From Maridesulfovibrio ferrireducens (GTDB lineage Bacteria; Desulfobacterota; Desulfovibrionia; Desulfovibrionales; Desulfovibrionaceae), in assembly GCF_900101105.1 (NCBI RefSeq), contig NZ_FNGA01000002.1, positions 359,928-423,927 of the forward strand: a stretch of DNA of 64,000 nucleotides, written 5' to 3'. The notes below the pieces were generated by a model that worked only from the letters and a program-made list of their open reading frames with translations, was not told the DNA's origin and did not search any database. Made by a program: the position numbers and the translations under genes. Below, piece after piece: positions 1-8,850 of the stretch. Within the stretch, counting starts at the first letter, position 1. Each line of letters starts with the position of its first letter.

Positions 1-1
1 T

Positions 2-727
2 TTTGGTAAATCGGTCAGTGTTTCCGGTGATATCGCTCTAATGGGGGCTGAGGGTGAAGATGAAGGTGGCTCTTCTGCAGGCGCGGCCTATCTTTACAAT
101 GTTACTTCTTCCGGGAAAAGTGTTTTTGTAGTAGATACTCAGCCGTCCGGAACAGTTGTGAGTATCGATTGCTGTACCAAAAAAGTTCGAACTAAAGCGG
201 AAATCCAAGACTTGTATCGTTCCGTAAGCTTGGACTCCATGCTCGGCTCACAAGTTTATGAATTTAATGCCACAGTAACTTCCGGCAAGGTTGCTTACTT
301 TTGTTTTAACAGCTCCAGCCTTGGTGAACGTAAGGCCGGAGACGTAAACCTTTTTAAGCTTTTTACCGATAAGGCGAGCAAGAAATTTACTTATAGTCAG
401 GACAAAGTTCCATCCAAAGAGGGATATTTCTGGATTACCGATGAGGCCAATAGCGGTCAGTATATGGACCCCAATATGATTCTTACCGGCGCCCAGACCT
501 ATACCATAAATTATTCCGTAAAAGATAATGGAGACTATGACGCCAATGCCATCCTTGGTAAAATTACTGATCCGGTAGTTCCCGGCACATCTTCAAGTGG
601 CGATGGAGGTTGCGTGTTAAGTCCTAATGGCAACGGTTCTATGGAACTAGCAGGGCTGTTCATTGTCGCGTTATTAGCGGCTCTGTTGCGAATACCTGCA
701 CTGCGCAAGAAATTTAGTTTTATATGA
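2..727 (+). CDS. FG-GAP repeat surface protein, 3' part only
   Basis: The frame is open from base 2, so this is the C-terminal part (about 241 residues) of a gene that begins outside the window. The first residues (FGKSVSVSGD, then GAEGEDEGGSSAGAAYLY) fit one FG-GAP / integrin-alpha-type beta-propeller blade. The middle is a beta-rich domain I do not recognise. The end has GDGGCVLSPN, a hydrophobic stretch (about the last 35-15 residues) and a basic tail RIPALRKK. This is the layout of a CTERM-type protein-sorting signal with a Cys just before the membrane segment. The protein is therefore probably exported and processed or anchored at the envelope. An IS66 fragment on the other strand touches its stop codon, so the last few codons (FSFI) could be non-original. 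Confidence 0.7.
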   Translation, partial: FGKSVSVSGDIALMGAEGEDEGGSSAGAAYLYNVTSSGKSVFVVDTQPSGTVVSIDCCTKKVRTKAEIQDLYRSVSLDSMLGSQVYEFNATVTSGKVAYFCFNSSSLGERKAGDVNLFKLFTDKASKKFTYSQDKVPSKEGYFWITDEANSGQYMDPNMILTGAQTYTINYSVKDNGDYDANAILGKITDPVVPGTSSSGDGGCVLSPNGNGSMELAGLFIVALLAALLRIPALRKKFSFI

Positions 728-816
728 TCCGCGACCATAACCGAGAGCCCGTTGATGGCCTTACGCATGTCGGTTGCGCCCAGAACGATAAATACCTGCG
801 CTTTTTCCAGAGACAT
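718..816 (-). pseudogene. IS66-family TnpB (Orf2) N-terminal fragment
   Basis: Reading the minus strand from the ATG at 816 gives about 33 residues that include VFIVLGATDMRKAINGL. This is the conserved N-terminal signature of the IS66 Orf2/TnpB accessory protein, which is normally about 115 residues. Similarity stops at about 718-725, where the frame runs into the antisense of the FG-GAP gene and becomes meaningless. A GGAGG-type ribosome site lies just upstream (about 828-833), as in IS66 elements where orf1 and orf2 overlap. No transposase (Orf3) or intact Orf1 is visible nearby, so this is a relic of an old insertion or deletion. Confidence 0.75.
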
Positions 817-1058
817 TGCTTGTCATATTCATCCTCCTTGAATGGGAGGAAGTATGTCATGTGAGAAAATTAATGGAAGATGCAGCCGTCTGGACGCTTA
901 CCAAAGTATTCATAATTACCAGTCCGAATCATTTTTTTAAGATATAATCCAGTACTTTTATTCATGATAAAGCTTTTCAATCGCCGTTCTTTTTGCCAAT
1001 ATAAGCGCTTTCCGACGGGTACAAATCCGCCACAATATATATATTCAGGAGACCATTG
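728..1058. other. Intergenic region between FG-GAP gene and map
   Basis: About 330 bases. The first 90 hold the IS66 TnpB scrap. The rest (about 820-1046) is AT-rich and I see no coding potential in it. It presumably contains the map promoter; no clear -35/-10 pair stands out. A second IS66 reading frame could not be followed upstream of 833. Confidence 0.5.
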
Positions 1059-1937
1059 ATGAACGCTAAAATCGGAAGGAACGATCCCTGCCCCTGTGGC
1101 AGTGGTAAAAAATACAAGAAGTGCTGCATGGGTACGGCAAATGCGGAGAGCCTTAATTTACCCGAGACCTTCCTTAAACGCTACAATATCCGTCTGAAAA
1201 CACCAGAACAGATCGAAGGCATACGTCGTTGCGGCAAGCTGGTCATGCAAACTTTCGAAGCCGTCAAGGACTTGATCAAGCCAGGCATACAAACCGATGA
1301 AATCAACCGGGCAGTACACGAATTCACCATCAAAAACGGCGCAATTCCCGCCCCGCTGAATTACCACGGCTTTCCCAAAAGTGTCTGTATCTCTCCCAAC
1401 GAAGTTATCTGCCACGGAATTCCCGGCGAATATATCCTCAAGGACGGCGACATAGTCAACATAGACATCACCTCCATCCTCAATGGTTACTACGCCGACT
1501 GTAACCAGACTTTCTTCGTGGGAGAACCATCCCCGGATGCGCGCAAAATCGTTAACGTGGCCCGTGAGAGCCTGCGCCTAGGCCTCGAACAAGCCAAACC
1601 CGGAAAAATCATCAACGATATATCTTCCGCCATCCAGACCTACGCCGAAGGACAAGGCTGCTCGGTGGTGCGCGAATACATGGGCCACGGCGTCGGCCTC
1701 GACTTCCATGAAGCCCCGAATGTCCCCCACTTCCGCTCTCGCTGGGGCAATGTCCCCATTACACCGGGCATGACTTTTACCATCGAACCGATGATAAACC
1801 TCGGCGATAAAGAAGTTACGGTGCTCGATGACGACTGGACCGCCATAACCAAAGACGGCTCCCTTTCCGCTCAGTTCGAACAGACCATCGTCATCACTGA
1901 AAACGGGTTTGAAAGCTTAACGCCGTTCGAGTTGTAA
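1059..1937 (+). CDS. map: Type I methionine aminopeptidase with N-terminal SEC-C zinc motif
   Basis: Cytoplasmic metallopeptidase that removes the initiator methionine from nascent proteins; 292 residues. Residues 1-23 form an SEC-C motif ([14 protein letters not shown]), an extension seen in a subset of bacterial MetAPs and thought to help ribosome association. The pita-bread catalytic domain follows, with the full metal set: D136, D147, H210 ([10 protein letters not shown]), E243 (TIEPM) and E274 (QFEQT), plus the substrate-binding His of CHGIP (H119). I start at the ATG at 1059 because AGGAG at 1047-1051 is correctly spaced; a TTG one codon earlier is less likely. It stands alone, and its transcript ends at the strong hairpin at 1962. 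Confidence 0.96.
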   Translation: MNAKIGRNDPCPCGSGKKYKKCCMGTANAESLNLPETFLKRYNIRLKTPEQIEGIRRCGKLVMQTFEAVKDLIKPGIQTDEINRAVHEFTIKNGAIPAPLNYHGFPKSVCISPNEVICHGIPGEYILKDGDIVNIDITSILNGYYADCNQTFFVGEPSPDARKIVNVARESLRLGLEQAKPGKIINDISSAIQTYAEGQGCSVVREYMGHGVGLDFHEAPNVPHFRSRWGNVPITPGMTFTIEPMINLGDKEVTVLDDDWTAITKDGSLSAQFEQTIVITENGFESLTPFEL

Positions 1938-1961
1938 GAACCTTAATTATAAAAACGTCAT

Positions 1962-2000
1962 AAAACCGGCTAATCGCGATGCGATTAGCCGGTTTTATTA
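1962..2000 (+). terminator. Intrinsic terminator of map
   Basis: Perfect 16-bp stem (1962-1977 with 1981-1996) and a 3-base loop, ending in TTTT and an AT-rich tail, 25 bases after the map stop codon. The stem begins AAAACCGG and ends CCGGTTTT, so it could also work on the other strand. Confidence 0.9.
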
Positions 2001-2107
2001 TTTGAAATACTTTTCGATTAAAAAATCAATTTGGGTCAATGAGTGTCCTACTGTTGCCCAAGTAGTTAATCCCCGAATTAATTGTTCTGAAAAGTAGAAT
2101 TTTATCT

Positions 2108-2150
2108 AAAAAAAACATGATGACGCCAGACGGGGCACGCCTGGCGTCAT
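2108..2150 (-). terminator. Intrinsic terminator of the MFS-to-KOR operon
   Basis: ATGACGCCAG at 2120-2129 pairs with CTGGCGTCAT at 2141-2150. Read on the minus strand, the hairpin is followed by CATG and a run of eight T (complement of 2108-2115). It lies about 65 bases past the stop codon of the MFS gene and ends the nine-gene minus-strand operon. Confidence 0.88.
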
Positions 2151-2215
2151 ACTTGTTTATGCTCACGTTCCATGGTTGATGGGGCCGTTATGAACGGTGA
2201 GTCTAAGGGGTAGAT

Positions 2216-3559
2216 TTATAAATTAGCCATTGCTGCGACAGTTTTCACTTTCTTAGAAGAAAACTGAGGAGAAGTTTCTGGAGCCCATGCGTGACAGACG
2301 ATACCACCTATAGCCAGCGTCGCGATGCACGCGCCAAGGGCTGCATAAATACCGTAGTGTTCATTGACAATGGGAAGTAGAAAAGCACCACTGGCAGCAC
2401 CGACACGACTCATTGCGATTGTCAGGCCAATACCGGACGCACGCAATTCCGTAGGGAAGAGCTCTGGCGGATAGGCAAATTCAAGAACAATAGATATAGC
2501 AAGCACTGTTGAAAAGGCTGCAAGCATTGTCAAAGAAAGCACAGCGGGCATATCCGTCCAAACTGTCATAATCGTCAAAATCACGGCTGCACCATAAAAT
2601 GTCCACAACAGGAAAGCTCTGCGGGAGATTCTATCGATAAGCCAAGTACCTACCAATACGCCGACTATGGTAAAGCCGTTGTACATAACACCGGACGCAT
2701 ACGGATTTTCAATATGCATATTCGAAAGAACAAGCGGAAGGAAAATACTGATGGCGAAAAACGGCAACACCTGACAGCAAAAAAAGACACATGATACTAT
2801 TGTATTGTAACGTAATTCAGGACTGAACAGACGGAACCAGGATGCAGACGGAGGCTCCTCTTCAGTCTTCGGTAGGCAGTAATTCGGGCCAAGATGCTTG
2901 TGAATGTTTTCCAGCGCCTTCTCAACCTGACCTTTACCTGCAAGCCAACTAGGAGATTCAGGAACACCAAAACGAAAAAACAATGTGATAGCTCCCGGAA
3001 TAGCAGATGTACAGAGCACCCAACGCCAGCCATTATCACCAAGTCCGTCCATGAAAAAGCCTACTATGTAAGCAAGAACATACCCGACTGTCCAAGAGAC
3101 AAGAAGCCAAGCGAGAAAACCCGAACGTTTTTTAGCAGGTGTCCATTCGCTCAACAAAGCGATGCCGACGGTGTAATCTGCACCGATACACATGCCAAGC
3201 GCAAACCGTAAAATCGCCAGTAACATCGGATCGGTAACAACGAACTGCGCAAGGGACAATAAAACAGCAAGAAACATGACTGTGCCGAAAAAAGGCTTTC
3301 TGCCAAAACGGTCAGCTAGAGAACCGGTAATAAAACTTCCAAACAAAATTCCTAGCAGAGACGCAGCTCCAAGAATACCGAGCCAAACGCTGGTCAGTCC
3401 AAGAGGGACCGTCGCATAGCTAAGCGCAATACCAACAACACCTAAAATATATCCATCGGTAATCTGGCCCATGAAGGCACCAGCGGCAAGTTTACGATGA
3501 ATTGGAAAAGATGGAGCATCTTCAAAACTTATACCTTGAGGGTCTCGCATGTCGTTCAT
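2216..3559 (-). CDS. MFS transporter, organic/aromatic acid-type
   Basis: Inner-membrane secondary transporter of about 447 residues with the 12-helix layout of the major facilitator superfamily. It has the motif A loop GSLADRFGRKPF between helices 2 and 3, a PESPSWL motif after helix 6 and a PTELRASG loop in the second half, as in sugar-porter/metabolite-H+ symporter relatives. The ATG at 3559 is preferred because AAAAGGTGAT precedes it; the longer frame would start at a GTG upstream. It is the last gene of the operon, after a 256-base gap from ubiX, and is followed by a terminator. The substrate cannot be read from the sequence; context suggests it imports the amine, amino acid or aromatic compound that the operon degrades. 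Confidence 0.82.
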   Translation of the reverse strand: MNDMRDPQGISFEDAPSFPIHRKLAAGAFMGQITDGYILGVVGIALSYATVPLGLTSVWLGILGAASLLGILFGSFITGSLADRFGRKPFFGTVMFLAVLLSLAQFVVTDPMLLAILRFALGMCIGADYTVGIALLSEWTPAKKRSGFLAWLLVSWTVGYVLAYIVGFFMDGLGDNGWRWVLCTSAIPGAITLFFRFGVPESPSWLAGKGQVEKALENIHKHLGPNYCLPKTEEEPPSASWFRLFSPELRYNTIVSCVFFCCQVLPFFAISIFLPLVLSNMHIENPYASGVMYNGFTIVGVLVGTWLIDRISRRAFLLWTFYGAAVILTIMTVWTDMPAVLSLTMLAAFSTVLAISIVLEFAYPPELFPTELRASGIGLTIAMSRVGAASGAFLLPIVNEHYGIYAALGACIATLAIGGIVCHAWAPETSPQFSSKKVKTVAAMANL

Positions 3560-3824
3560 AATTATCACCTTTTACAATTATTCTGATTACAAATTATTGT
3601 TCCAAACCAACAGAGATCATCTCAAATAAAACGGCATTTTTTCTTTATTGATCCACATACACAGCATCTTTTTTTAAGCAGCGTAACGATGCTGTTATGT
3701 CTACAACCGATCAGTCGAATTAAAATCAATCCCCCCTCTCCTTTAGTTTAGATGTAATACCTTTTATGAGTTCATTCGTTACGCATATGATCCCCAAAAA
3801 AAGCCTTAACTATTTCAAAATTGC

Positions 3825-4391
3825 CTACATGTTGTCTCTCCAGCGTGCGCAGAGTGAATTCTCAATGCGTAACTGGTCGAGAAGACGGCCTGCAAAATGC
3901 TGCATCATGTTTTCAATTGTTGTTTTAGAGTCGTAATATGCTGGACAGAAAGGAGCTATGACAGCACCAGCCTCTGTTACGGTCTGCATATTGCGTAGGT
4001 GGATCATTGTCAGAGGAGTCTCTCTTGGAACGATCACAAGTTTCTTACGTTCTTTCAGAGTCACATCGGCCGCACGATGAATAAGATTCACACCGGCACC
4101 GCTGGCAATGGAAGCCAGAGAACTCATGGAGCAAGGACAGATAATCATGCCGTCATGCTGCCATGACCCACTAGACGGCCCCGCAGTCATATCTTTTATG
4201 GAATGGACCGTGTGGACATGCTTTACCAATGATAAATCACTGCCACGAAATTCTGATTGCATCACAACTTCAGCCCCGGCAGAAACAATCAAATGGACTT
4301 CCAGATCCTTTATCCCGGCATAAAGACGTAAGAGATTTTCAACCAGAGGCATACCACTTGCTCCAGTCACTCCAACAACAATACGATGCAT
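3825..4391 (-). CDS. ubiX: UbiX-type flavin prenyltransferase
   Basis: 188 residues; the family attaches dimethylallyl phosphate to FMN to make prenylated FMN, the cofactor of UbiD decarboxylases. Visible family features are the N-terminal GVTGASGMPL, GPSSGS, ICPCSMSSLASIASG and the substrate-loop VPRETPL, all in normal positions. It lies in the amine/2-oxoacid operon, 134 bases after the RidA gene, with no ubiD partner in the operon. The nearest UbiD-family gene is at 19174-21018. Either prFMN is supplied to that enzyme, or the operon's substrate also needs a decarboxylase encoded elsewhere. The family call is firm; the pathway assignment is inference. Confidence 0.9.
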   Translation of the reverse strand: MHRIVVGVTGASGMPLVENLLRLYAGIKDLEVHLIVSAGAEVVMQSEFRGSDLSLVKHVHTVHSIKDMTAGPSSGSWQHDGMIICPCSMSSLASIASGAGVNLIHRAADVTLKERKKLVIVPRETPLTMIHLRNMQTVTEAGAVIAPFCPAYYDSKTTIENMMQHFAGRLLDQLRIENSLCARWRDNM

Positions 4392-4525
4392 ATAACCTCC
4401 CGTCCTAATTACAGAATCAATTTAAAATGAGATCGACCCCTATAACTTCTTAATCATTTTCGATTGCTGCACCGTTTCAACACAAACATTTCTGCATTCG
4501 GCAAATAAGGGTTTGTTTCTATTCT

Positions 4526-4903
4526 TTATTCAACGAAACAAATGGCATCCATTTCGATCAGGCATCCGCCGGCAAGATTACTGGTTTCCACGCAGACACG
4601 AGCTGGACGATGATCACCTAAAAAGTTGCCGTAGACTTCGTTAAAAGCTTCAAAATCACCCCAATTAGCAAGGAAAACAGTAGTCTTAACAAGGTCGGTA
4701 ATTTTCAAGCCTGCTTCATCAAGCACTGCTTTCAAATTTGTAAGTGTCTGAGCTGCCTGCTCAGCCATGTTTGCCCCGACAACAACTCCACTTACGGGAT
4801 GAAAAGGTACTTGCCCGGAAAGGTAATATGTATTTCCTGCTTTCACAGCGTGGGAATACGGTCCTACTGAGGCACAGGCCTTGGATGCATGTATAAATTC
4901 CAA
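4526..4903 (-). CDS. RidA family reactive imine deaminase
   Basis: 125-residue YjgF/YER057c/UK114 protein. The family hydrolyses reactive enamines and imines, made by PLP or flavin enzymes, to 2-oxoacids and ammonia. It has the opening ACASVGPYSHAVKAGN, the YLSGQVPFHP segment and the catalytic arginine in DHRPARVCVE, close to the C-terminus as expected. The position directly after the FAD oxidase gene is telling. Amine or amino-acid oxidation by a flavoenzyme gives an imine, so this RidA probably works on the oxidase product rather than as a general housekeeping enzyme. Confidence 0.92.
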   Translation of the reverse strand: MEFIHASKACASVGPYSHAVKAGNTYYLSGQVPFHPVSGVVVGANMAEQAAQTLTNLKAVLDEAGLKITDLVKTTVFLANWGDFEAFNEVYGNFLGDHRPARVCVETSNLAGGCLIEMDAICFVE

Positions 4904-5026
4904 AACAATCTCCTTTGTATATTTGTGAGTTGCGCAGCTATTCCGACTTTTGGGACAAGCGGCTGGTCAACAACAGCAACGTTTGCTGAAGGCGGAAGCT
5001 GACTACAGCCGCAAACCCTTTTTTTA

Positions 5027-6349
5027 TTAGATTTCCTGCTTGGCGTTATACTCTTCCCAAGCAAGACGGACGCGTGCTCCAGCAGTACGGAAAGGATCCG
5101 GTGGCAACCAGCTAGGCTTGGCGATACGGCGCAGGAAGTTGAGATCTTCACTTTGAACACCGCTGATCCATTCAGCAATGTAGTGACCCATCAGACATGT
5201 TTTCGCGACACCGGCACCTTCACCACATGCGGAAGCAAACAAATTGGACGATTTCTGCATCATCAACGGACGATAATTCATGGTCATATTGATCATGCCG
5301 CCGTAGACAAACTCAAAGTTCACATGGCGAAGATTTGGGAATCTATTTTCGAAAGCCTTGCGTAATTTTGGAATGGACTGGTGGATACGCTGATGTGATG
5401 TGGTCAGCTGTGAATTGAAAGAGAAGCCGTTACGCACGTAAATGCGCTGATCAGCAGTATAACGAACAGTGGTTCCAGCAGGATGACCGGCTGTGCAACC
5501 CCAAGGCTCAACGCCTTCGAAATCTTTCAACTCATTAGCGGTCAGTTTGCGGGAAAATGCGCCGAAAGAAGTTACAGGACAGAATACGTTCTTGACGATG
5601 CCGAATTGTTCAATAAACGGACCACCGGTAACAATAACGTTTCCACCGGTGATGGCTCTGCCATTCTGCAAAACCACAACCATGTTGCTGCCTTCATCAA
5701 CACGCAAGACAGGACAATTTTCGAAAACTTCTACATTGTCAGGCAAAGTGGTAAAAAGACCACGAAGTACATCGGCAGGATTCACCAATGTGGAACCTGA
5801 TGTATAAAGAGCCTTGGTGTAATATTCAGTACCAAGGCGACGGTTCAACTCTTCACCTTCGTATATTTTGTAAGGAACGCCCATCTTATCAAGATCATGC
5901 ACTTCAGTGTCGATCATCTTGTAACTGCGGGGATTACAACAGCAAACGTACTTACCGCTATCGCGCCAGTCTACATCGATACCGCTACTCTTGATTGTAT
6001 CGCGCATTCTGGCGATAATTTTGGTGTTCAACTTGAAATACATCTTGTTGTCTTCAAAGGAGGAACCGCCGGCATCACCGAAATCATGAGGAACATCGAT
6101 AATAAATCCGGCATTCTTACCACTATCATTATCACCGATTTTGATGGCCTCAATTACAGCTATCTTTGAATCAGGATTCAGCTCTGCAAGACGGCTGGCA
6201 GTTCCATAACCGCCGTAACCGGCTCCAACAATAATATAATCGTACTTATCACTCATATCGGCAGGAGACTTAAAACTGTGATCCTTGTAAGAAGACATTT
6301 CAAGCCAGCTCTGCCCGGTTGTCGTTGGAAATAGTTTTACTTCGCGCAT
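5027..6349 (-). CDS. FAD-dependent amine/amino-acid oxidoreductase (DAO family)
   Basis: 440 residues. After a leader of about 35 residues comes a dinucleotide-binding beta-alpha-beta motif, DYIIVGAGYGGYGTA, then an acidic strand end (AVIEA) for the FAD ribose. The C-terminal GEGAGVAKTCLMG segment is typical of DAO-family amine oxidases such as gamma-glutamylputrescine oxidase and related imine-forming enzymes. It has no signal peptide, so it is cytoplasmic. The unusual CCCNP segment around residue 147 is not a recognised cluster motif. The gene lies between the acyl-CoA synthetase gene and ridA. The substrate is unknown; an amine or D-/L-amino acid is inferred from the neighbours, because RidA acts on the imine and the KOR on the 2-oxoacid. 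Confidence 0.8.
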   Translation of the reverse strand: MREVKLFPTTTGQSWLEMSSYKDHSFKSPADMSDKYDYIIVGAGYGGYGTASRLAELNPDSKIAVIEAIKIGDNDSGKNAGFIIDVPHDFGDAGGSSFEDNKMYFKLNTKIIARMRDTIKSSGIDVDWRDSGKYVCCCNPRSYKMIDTEVHDLDKMGVPYKIYEGEELNRRLGTEYYTKALYTSGSTLVNPADVLRGLFTTLPDNVEVFENCPVLRVDEGSNMVVVLQNGRAITGGNVIVTGGPFIEQFGIVKNVFCPVTSFGAFSRKLTANELKDFEGVEPWGCTAGHPAGTTVRYTADQRIYVRNGFSFNSQLTTSHQRIHQSIPKLRKAFENRFPNLRHVNFEFVYGGMINMTMNYRPLMMQKSSNLFASACGEGAGVAKTCLMGHYIAEWISGVQSEDLNFLRRIAKPSWLPPDPFRTAGARVRLAWEEYNAKQEI

Positions 6350-6401
6350 GATGATACTTCCCTCTAATTACAGGTGAATGCCGTCAAAAAAACAGCTGAC
6401 A

Positions 6402-6440
6402 AAAAAACTTTATTGTATGGGTGGCGTTGCAACGCCACCC
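6402..6440 (-). terminator. Intercistronic hairpin (possible attenuator)
   Basis: Perfect palindrome GGGTGGCGT-TGCA-ACGCCACCC at 6419-6440, 12 bases past the acyl-CoA synthetase stop. On the minus strand a seven-T run follows only after about ten bases (complement of 6402-6408). This may give partial termination or an RNA-processing/stability site between the energy-yielding genes upstream and the oxidase-RidA-UbiX-MFS genes downstream. Confidence 0.6.
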
Positions 6441-6452
6441 TATCGACTAAGC

Positions 6453-8600
6453 TTAGGGATGGAGCACAATACGTGCATCCGCCACAGCCAGCCCTTTCTC
6501 CCATGCAAACACAGGATTCAGATCAACTTCAGCGACTTCCCGCAGCTCATTTACCATGTACGAGATCACACATACCGTTTCTGCCAGAGCCTCTATATCA
6601 CAAGGGGCAGAGCCTCGAGCTCCTTCCAGCAATTTGTGACCCTTGATTTCGCGTATCATCTGACGACATGAAGGCATGTTTACAGGCGCGACACGGAAAG
6701 AGATGTCTTTAAGAATTTCCACGAAGATTCCGCCAAGACCGAACATTACTGTGGGGCCGAAGGTAGTATCGTAGCTGGCACCGATGATACATTCCACGCC
6801 GCCGGGCAGCATGGGGGTAAGCATAACGCCAAAGATATCAGCGTCAGATTTGTACTTAAGACCATTATCAACAAGGCGCTCAAAAGCATCACGAGCGGCC
6901 TGAGCTGAATCAATATTCAGCATCACGCCTCCAGCGTCAGTTTTGTGCAGGATGTCAGGGGATACGATTTTCATGACGACTTTGCCGCCAAGAGCTTCAT
7001 ATTTTTCAGCGGCTTCATTCGCATTAAGGGCAAGATGACATTCAGCAAGAGGCAAGCCATAAGCACTCAGCACGTCACGAGCTTCAGTCTCAACCAAATT
7101 GATGCGACCACTCGCACGTACTGCATCAAAAATGGCGGAAGTCTTTTCCTTACGATCGGCAGGTAGAGTCGGAGCTGGAGCTTCAACTTCTTCCAGCAAA
7201 GCCTTGCGGCCTTCATCGTAGTTCACCAACGCACCCATGGTACGCATGGCTGCTTTCACGGAATCGAACACTGGTACGCCTCTATCACTGATATAGGCGA
7301 GGCATTCGGGACGCTGAGGAGCATAGATGGAATGCATGACAACAGGTTTGTCAGAAACACGCACACGAGCGACCATACTTTTGGCCACATCCATTTCTTT
7401 CTCACGGAATTCTTCCGAAAGATCAGCATAGCCACCGTAGAGTCCTACGATCACAACACCGTCAACATCAGGATCATTCAAAAGCACATCAAGACAACGA
7501 TCAAAAACCCACATATCGGCTTCAGGGGTACCCGCAAGATCGACAGGGTTTTTGATAGGACAATGAGGCATCAGAATAGCGCTCAATTTTTCCTGTGTGG
7601 CATCTGAAAGAACAGGAGCTTCCAGCTTAAAGCTTTCAGCTGAATCTGTAGCCATGACACCATGACCACCACCATCAGTAAGAATGGCGATACGCTTACC
7701 ATGAGCAGGCTTGCACTTGGAAAAAGCTTCAGCGACGTCCAACAACTCGTTAGGACTGTCCACCCGGATAATACCGGATTGACGGAGAGCTGCGTCAAAG
7801 ATTTTTTCACTACCGGCTAAAGAACCGGTATGCGATGCAGCAGCTCTTGCGCCTGCAGCACTACGCCCAATTTTGATTGCAGCGACAGGTTTCTTGAGGG
7901 CTGTTTTACGAGCAGCTTCAATGAACTTGCGGCCGTCTTCTTCCGATTCAACACGCAATCCTTCCATATATAGAAGAAGAACCTTAGTGCTGTCGTCTTC
8001 TTCGATGTATTTCACAAAGTCGTGAAAACGAAGGTCCATCTGATTACCGATGGTAGCCCAACAGCTGTAACCCAGATTTCGGGCCTTAGCGTTGAAGTTC
8101 AGATCAATACCGAAGTTTCCGCTTTGCAGTACGAGGCTCATGGGTCCGGGAGCCAGATCAATGATACTGGCGTTCATATTCACAGCGGCGCTGTAAGTAC
8201 CCATGCAGTTCGGGCCCTGAATACGCAGGCCGCCTTTGCGGGCAATCTCAAGCATCTTCCGCTCGATTTCTTTGCCTTCAGCACCGGTTTCACCGAAGCC
8301 GGTGGAAACAACTATGGCGCTTTTTACGCCCTTTTCCACACACTGTTCAATAACAGGAAGAATGTACTTAGGTGCAATAGCGATGATGGCGAGATCAACG
8401 TCACCTTTCACGGCAAGGATATCCGGATAGGTTTCGTGTCCAAGAATTTCGCCGCCTGAACGGGAAATCAAATAGACATCACCTTTATATTTATTTTCGA
8501 ACAGGCTTTTAGCTGTCCAATATCCATATTTCTTTGTGTCGCGCGAAGCACCGATCAGTGCTACACTGCGAGGGCGAAACAGAGTCTTAAGTTCAGACAT
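6453..8600 (-). CDS. ADP-forming acyl-CoA synthetase, fused alpha-beta type
   Basis: 715 residues; converts acyl-CoA + ADP + Pi to acid + CoA + ATP, the substrate-level phosphorylation step that follows 2-oxoacid oxidoreductases. Domain order: CoA-binding Rossmann domain (about 5-130, starting FRPRSVALIGASRD), succinyl-CoA-ligase-like domains with the phospho-histidine segment AAASHTGSLAGS (about residue 250), GGGHGVMATD, and a C-terminal ATP-grasp domain (about 490-715, VVMKIVSPDILHKTDAGGV). Size matches fused ACD enzymes. The start has AGGAAGGA just upstream. It follows the KOR delta gene by 24 bases. The acyl group is unknown; arylacetyl, branched-chain or succinyl are all possible. Confidence 0.92.
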   Translation of the reverse strand: MSELKTLFRPRSVALIGASRDTKKYGYWTAKSLFENKYKGDVYLISRSGGEILGHETYPDILAVKGDVDLAIIAIAPKYILPVIEQCVEKGVKSAIVVSTGFGETGAEGKEIERKMLEIARKGGLRIQGPNCMGTYSAAVNMNASIIDLAPGPMSLVLQSGNFGIDLNFNAKARNLGYSCWATIGNQMDLRFHDFVKYIEEDDSTKVLLLYMEGLRVESEEDGRKFIEAARKTALKKPVAAIKIGRSAAGARAAASHTGSLAGSEKIFDAALRQSGIIRVDSPNELLDVAEAFSKCKPAHGKRIAILTDGGGHGVMATDSAESFKLEAPVLSDATQEKLSAILMPHCPIKNPVDLAGTPEADMWVFDRCLDVLLNDPDVDGVVIVGLYGGYADLSEEFREKEMDVAKSMVARVRVSDKPVVMHSIYAPQRPECLAYISDRGVPVFDSVKAAMRTMGALVNYDEGRKALLEEVEAPAPTLPADRKEKTSAIFDAVRASGRINLVETEARDVLSAYGLPLAECHLALNANEAAEKYEALGGKVVMKIVSPDILHKTDAGGVMLNIDSAQAARDAFERLVDNGLKYKSDADIFGVMLTPMLPGGVECIIGASYDTTFGPTVMFGLGGIFVEILKDISFRVAPVNMPSCRQMIREIKGHKLLEGARGSAPCDIEALAETVCVISYMVNELREVAEVDLNPVFAWEKGLAVADARIVLHP

Positions 8601-8624
8601 TGTTTTCCTTCCTGTATCTACGGG

Positions 8625-8846
8625 TTAGTCCAACACAATGACGCCGATAGCGACATCAGGACAGACGATGCGGCACAGGCCACACAGGACACAATCTTCA
8701 GGACGAACCTGCTCAACGACACTGTAGCCCTGACCGTTCAGGGTGTGACCGATGGCAAGAGTATTTTTAGGGCAGGCATCAACACACAAACCGCATGATT
8801 TGCAGCGTTCGGCGCTAATAACGTGCTTTTTATTGTTTGCTTTCAT
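8625..8846 (-). CDS. 2-oxoacid:ferredoxin oxidoreductase delta subunit (2[4Fe-4S] ferredoxin)
   Basis: 73 residues with two CxxCxxCxxxC clusters, CKSCGLCVDACP and CVLCGLCRIVCP, so two [4Fe-4S] centres. In four-subunit KOR/VOR enzymes this small protein carries electrons from the ThDP site to external ferredoxin. It sits 4 bases after the gamma gene and 24 bases before the acyl-CoA synthetase gene, so the four KOR subunits and the synthetase form one tightly packed unit. Confidence 0.93.
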   Translation of the reverse strand: MKANNKKHVISAERCKSCGLCVDACPKNTLAIGHTLNGQGYSVVEQVRPEDCVLCGLCRIVCPDVAIGVIVLD

Positions 8847-8850
8847 CTTC

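Noticed and set aside
535-717. Continuation of the IS66-like frame as a 93-residue protein
   Set aside because: Beyond about residue 33 the translation is antisense to the FG-GAP gene and shows no TnpB similarity; only the first part is kept as a fragment.
3650-3710. Hairpin CAGCATC...GATGCTG between ubiX and the MFS gene as a terminator
   Set aside because: The loop is long (about 20 bases) and no T run follows the stem on the minus strand.
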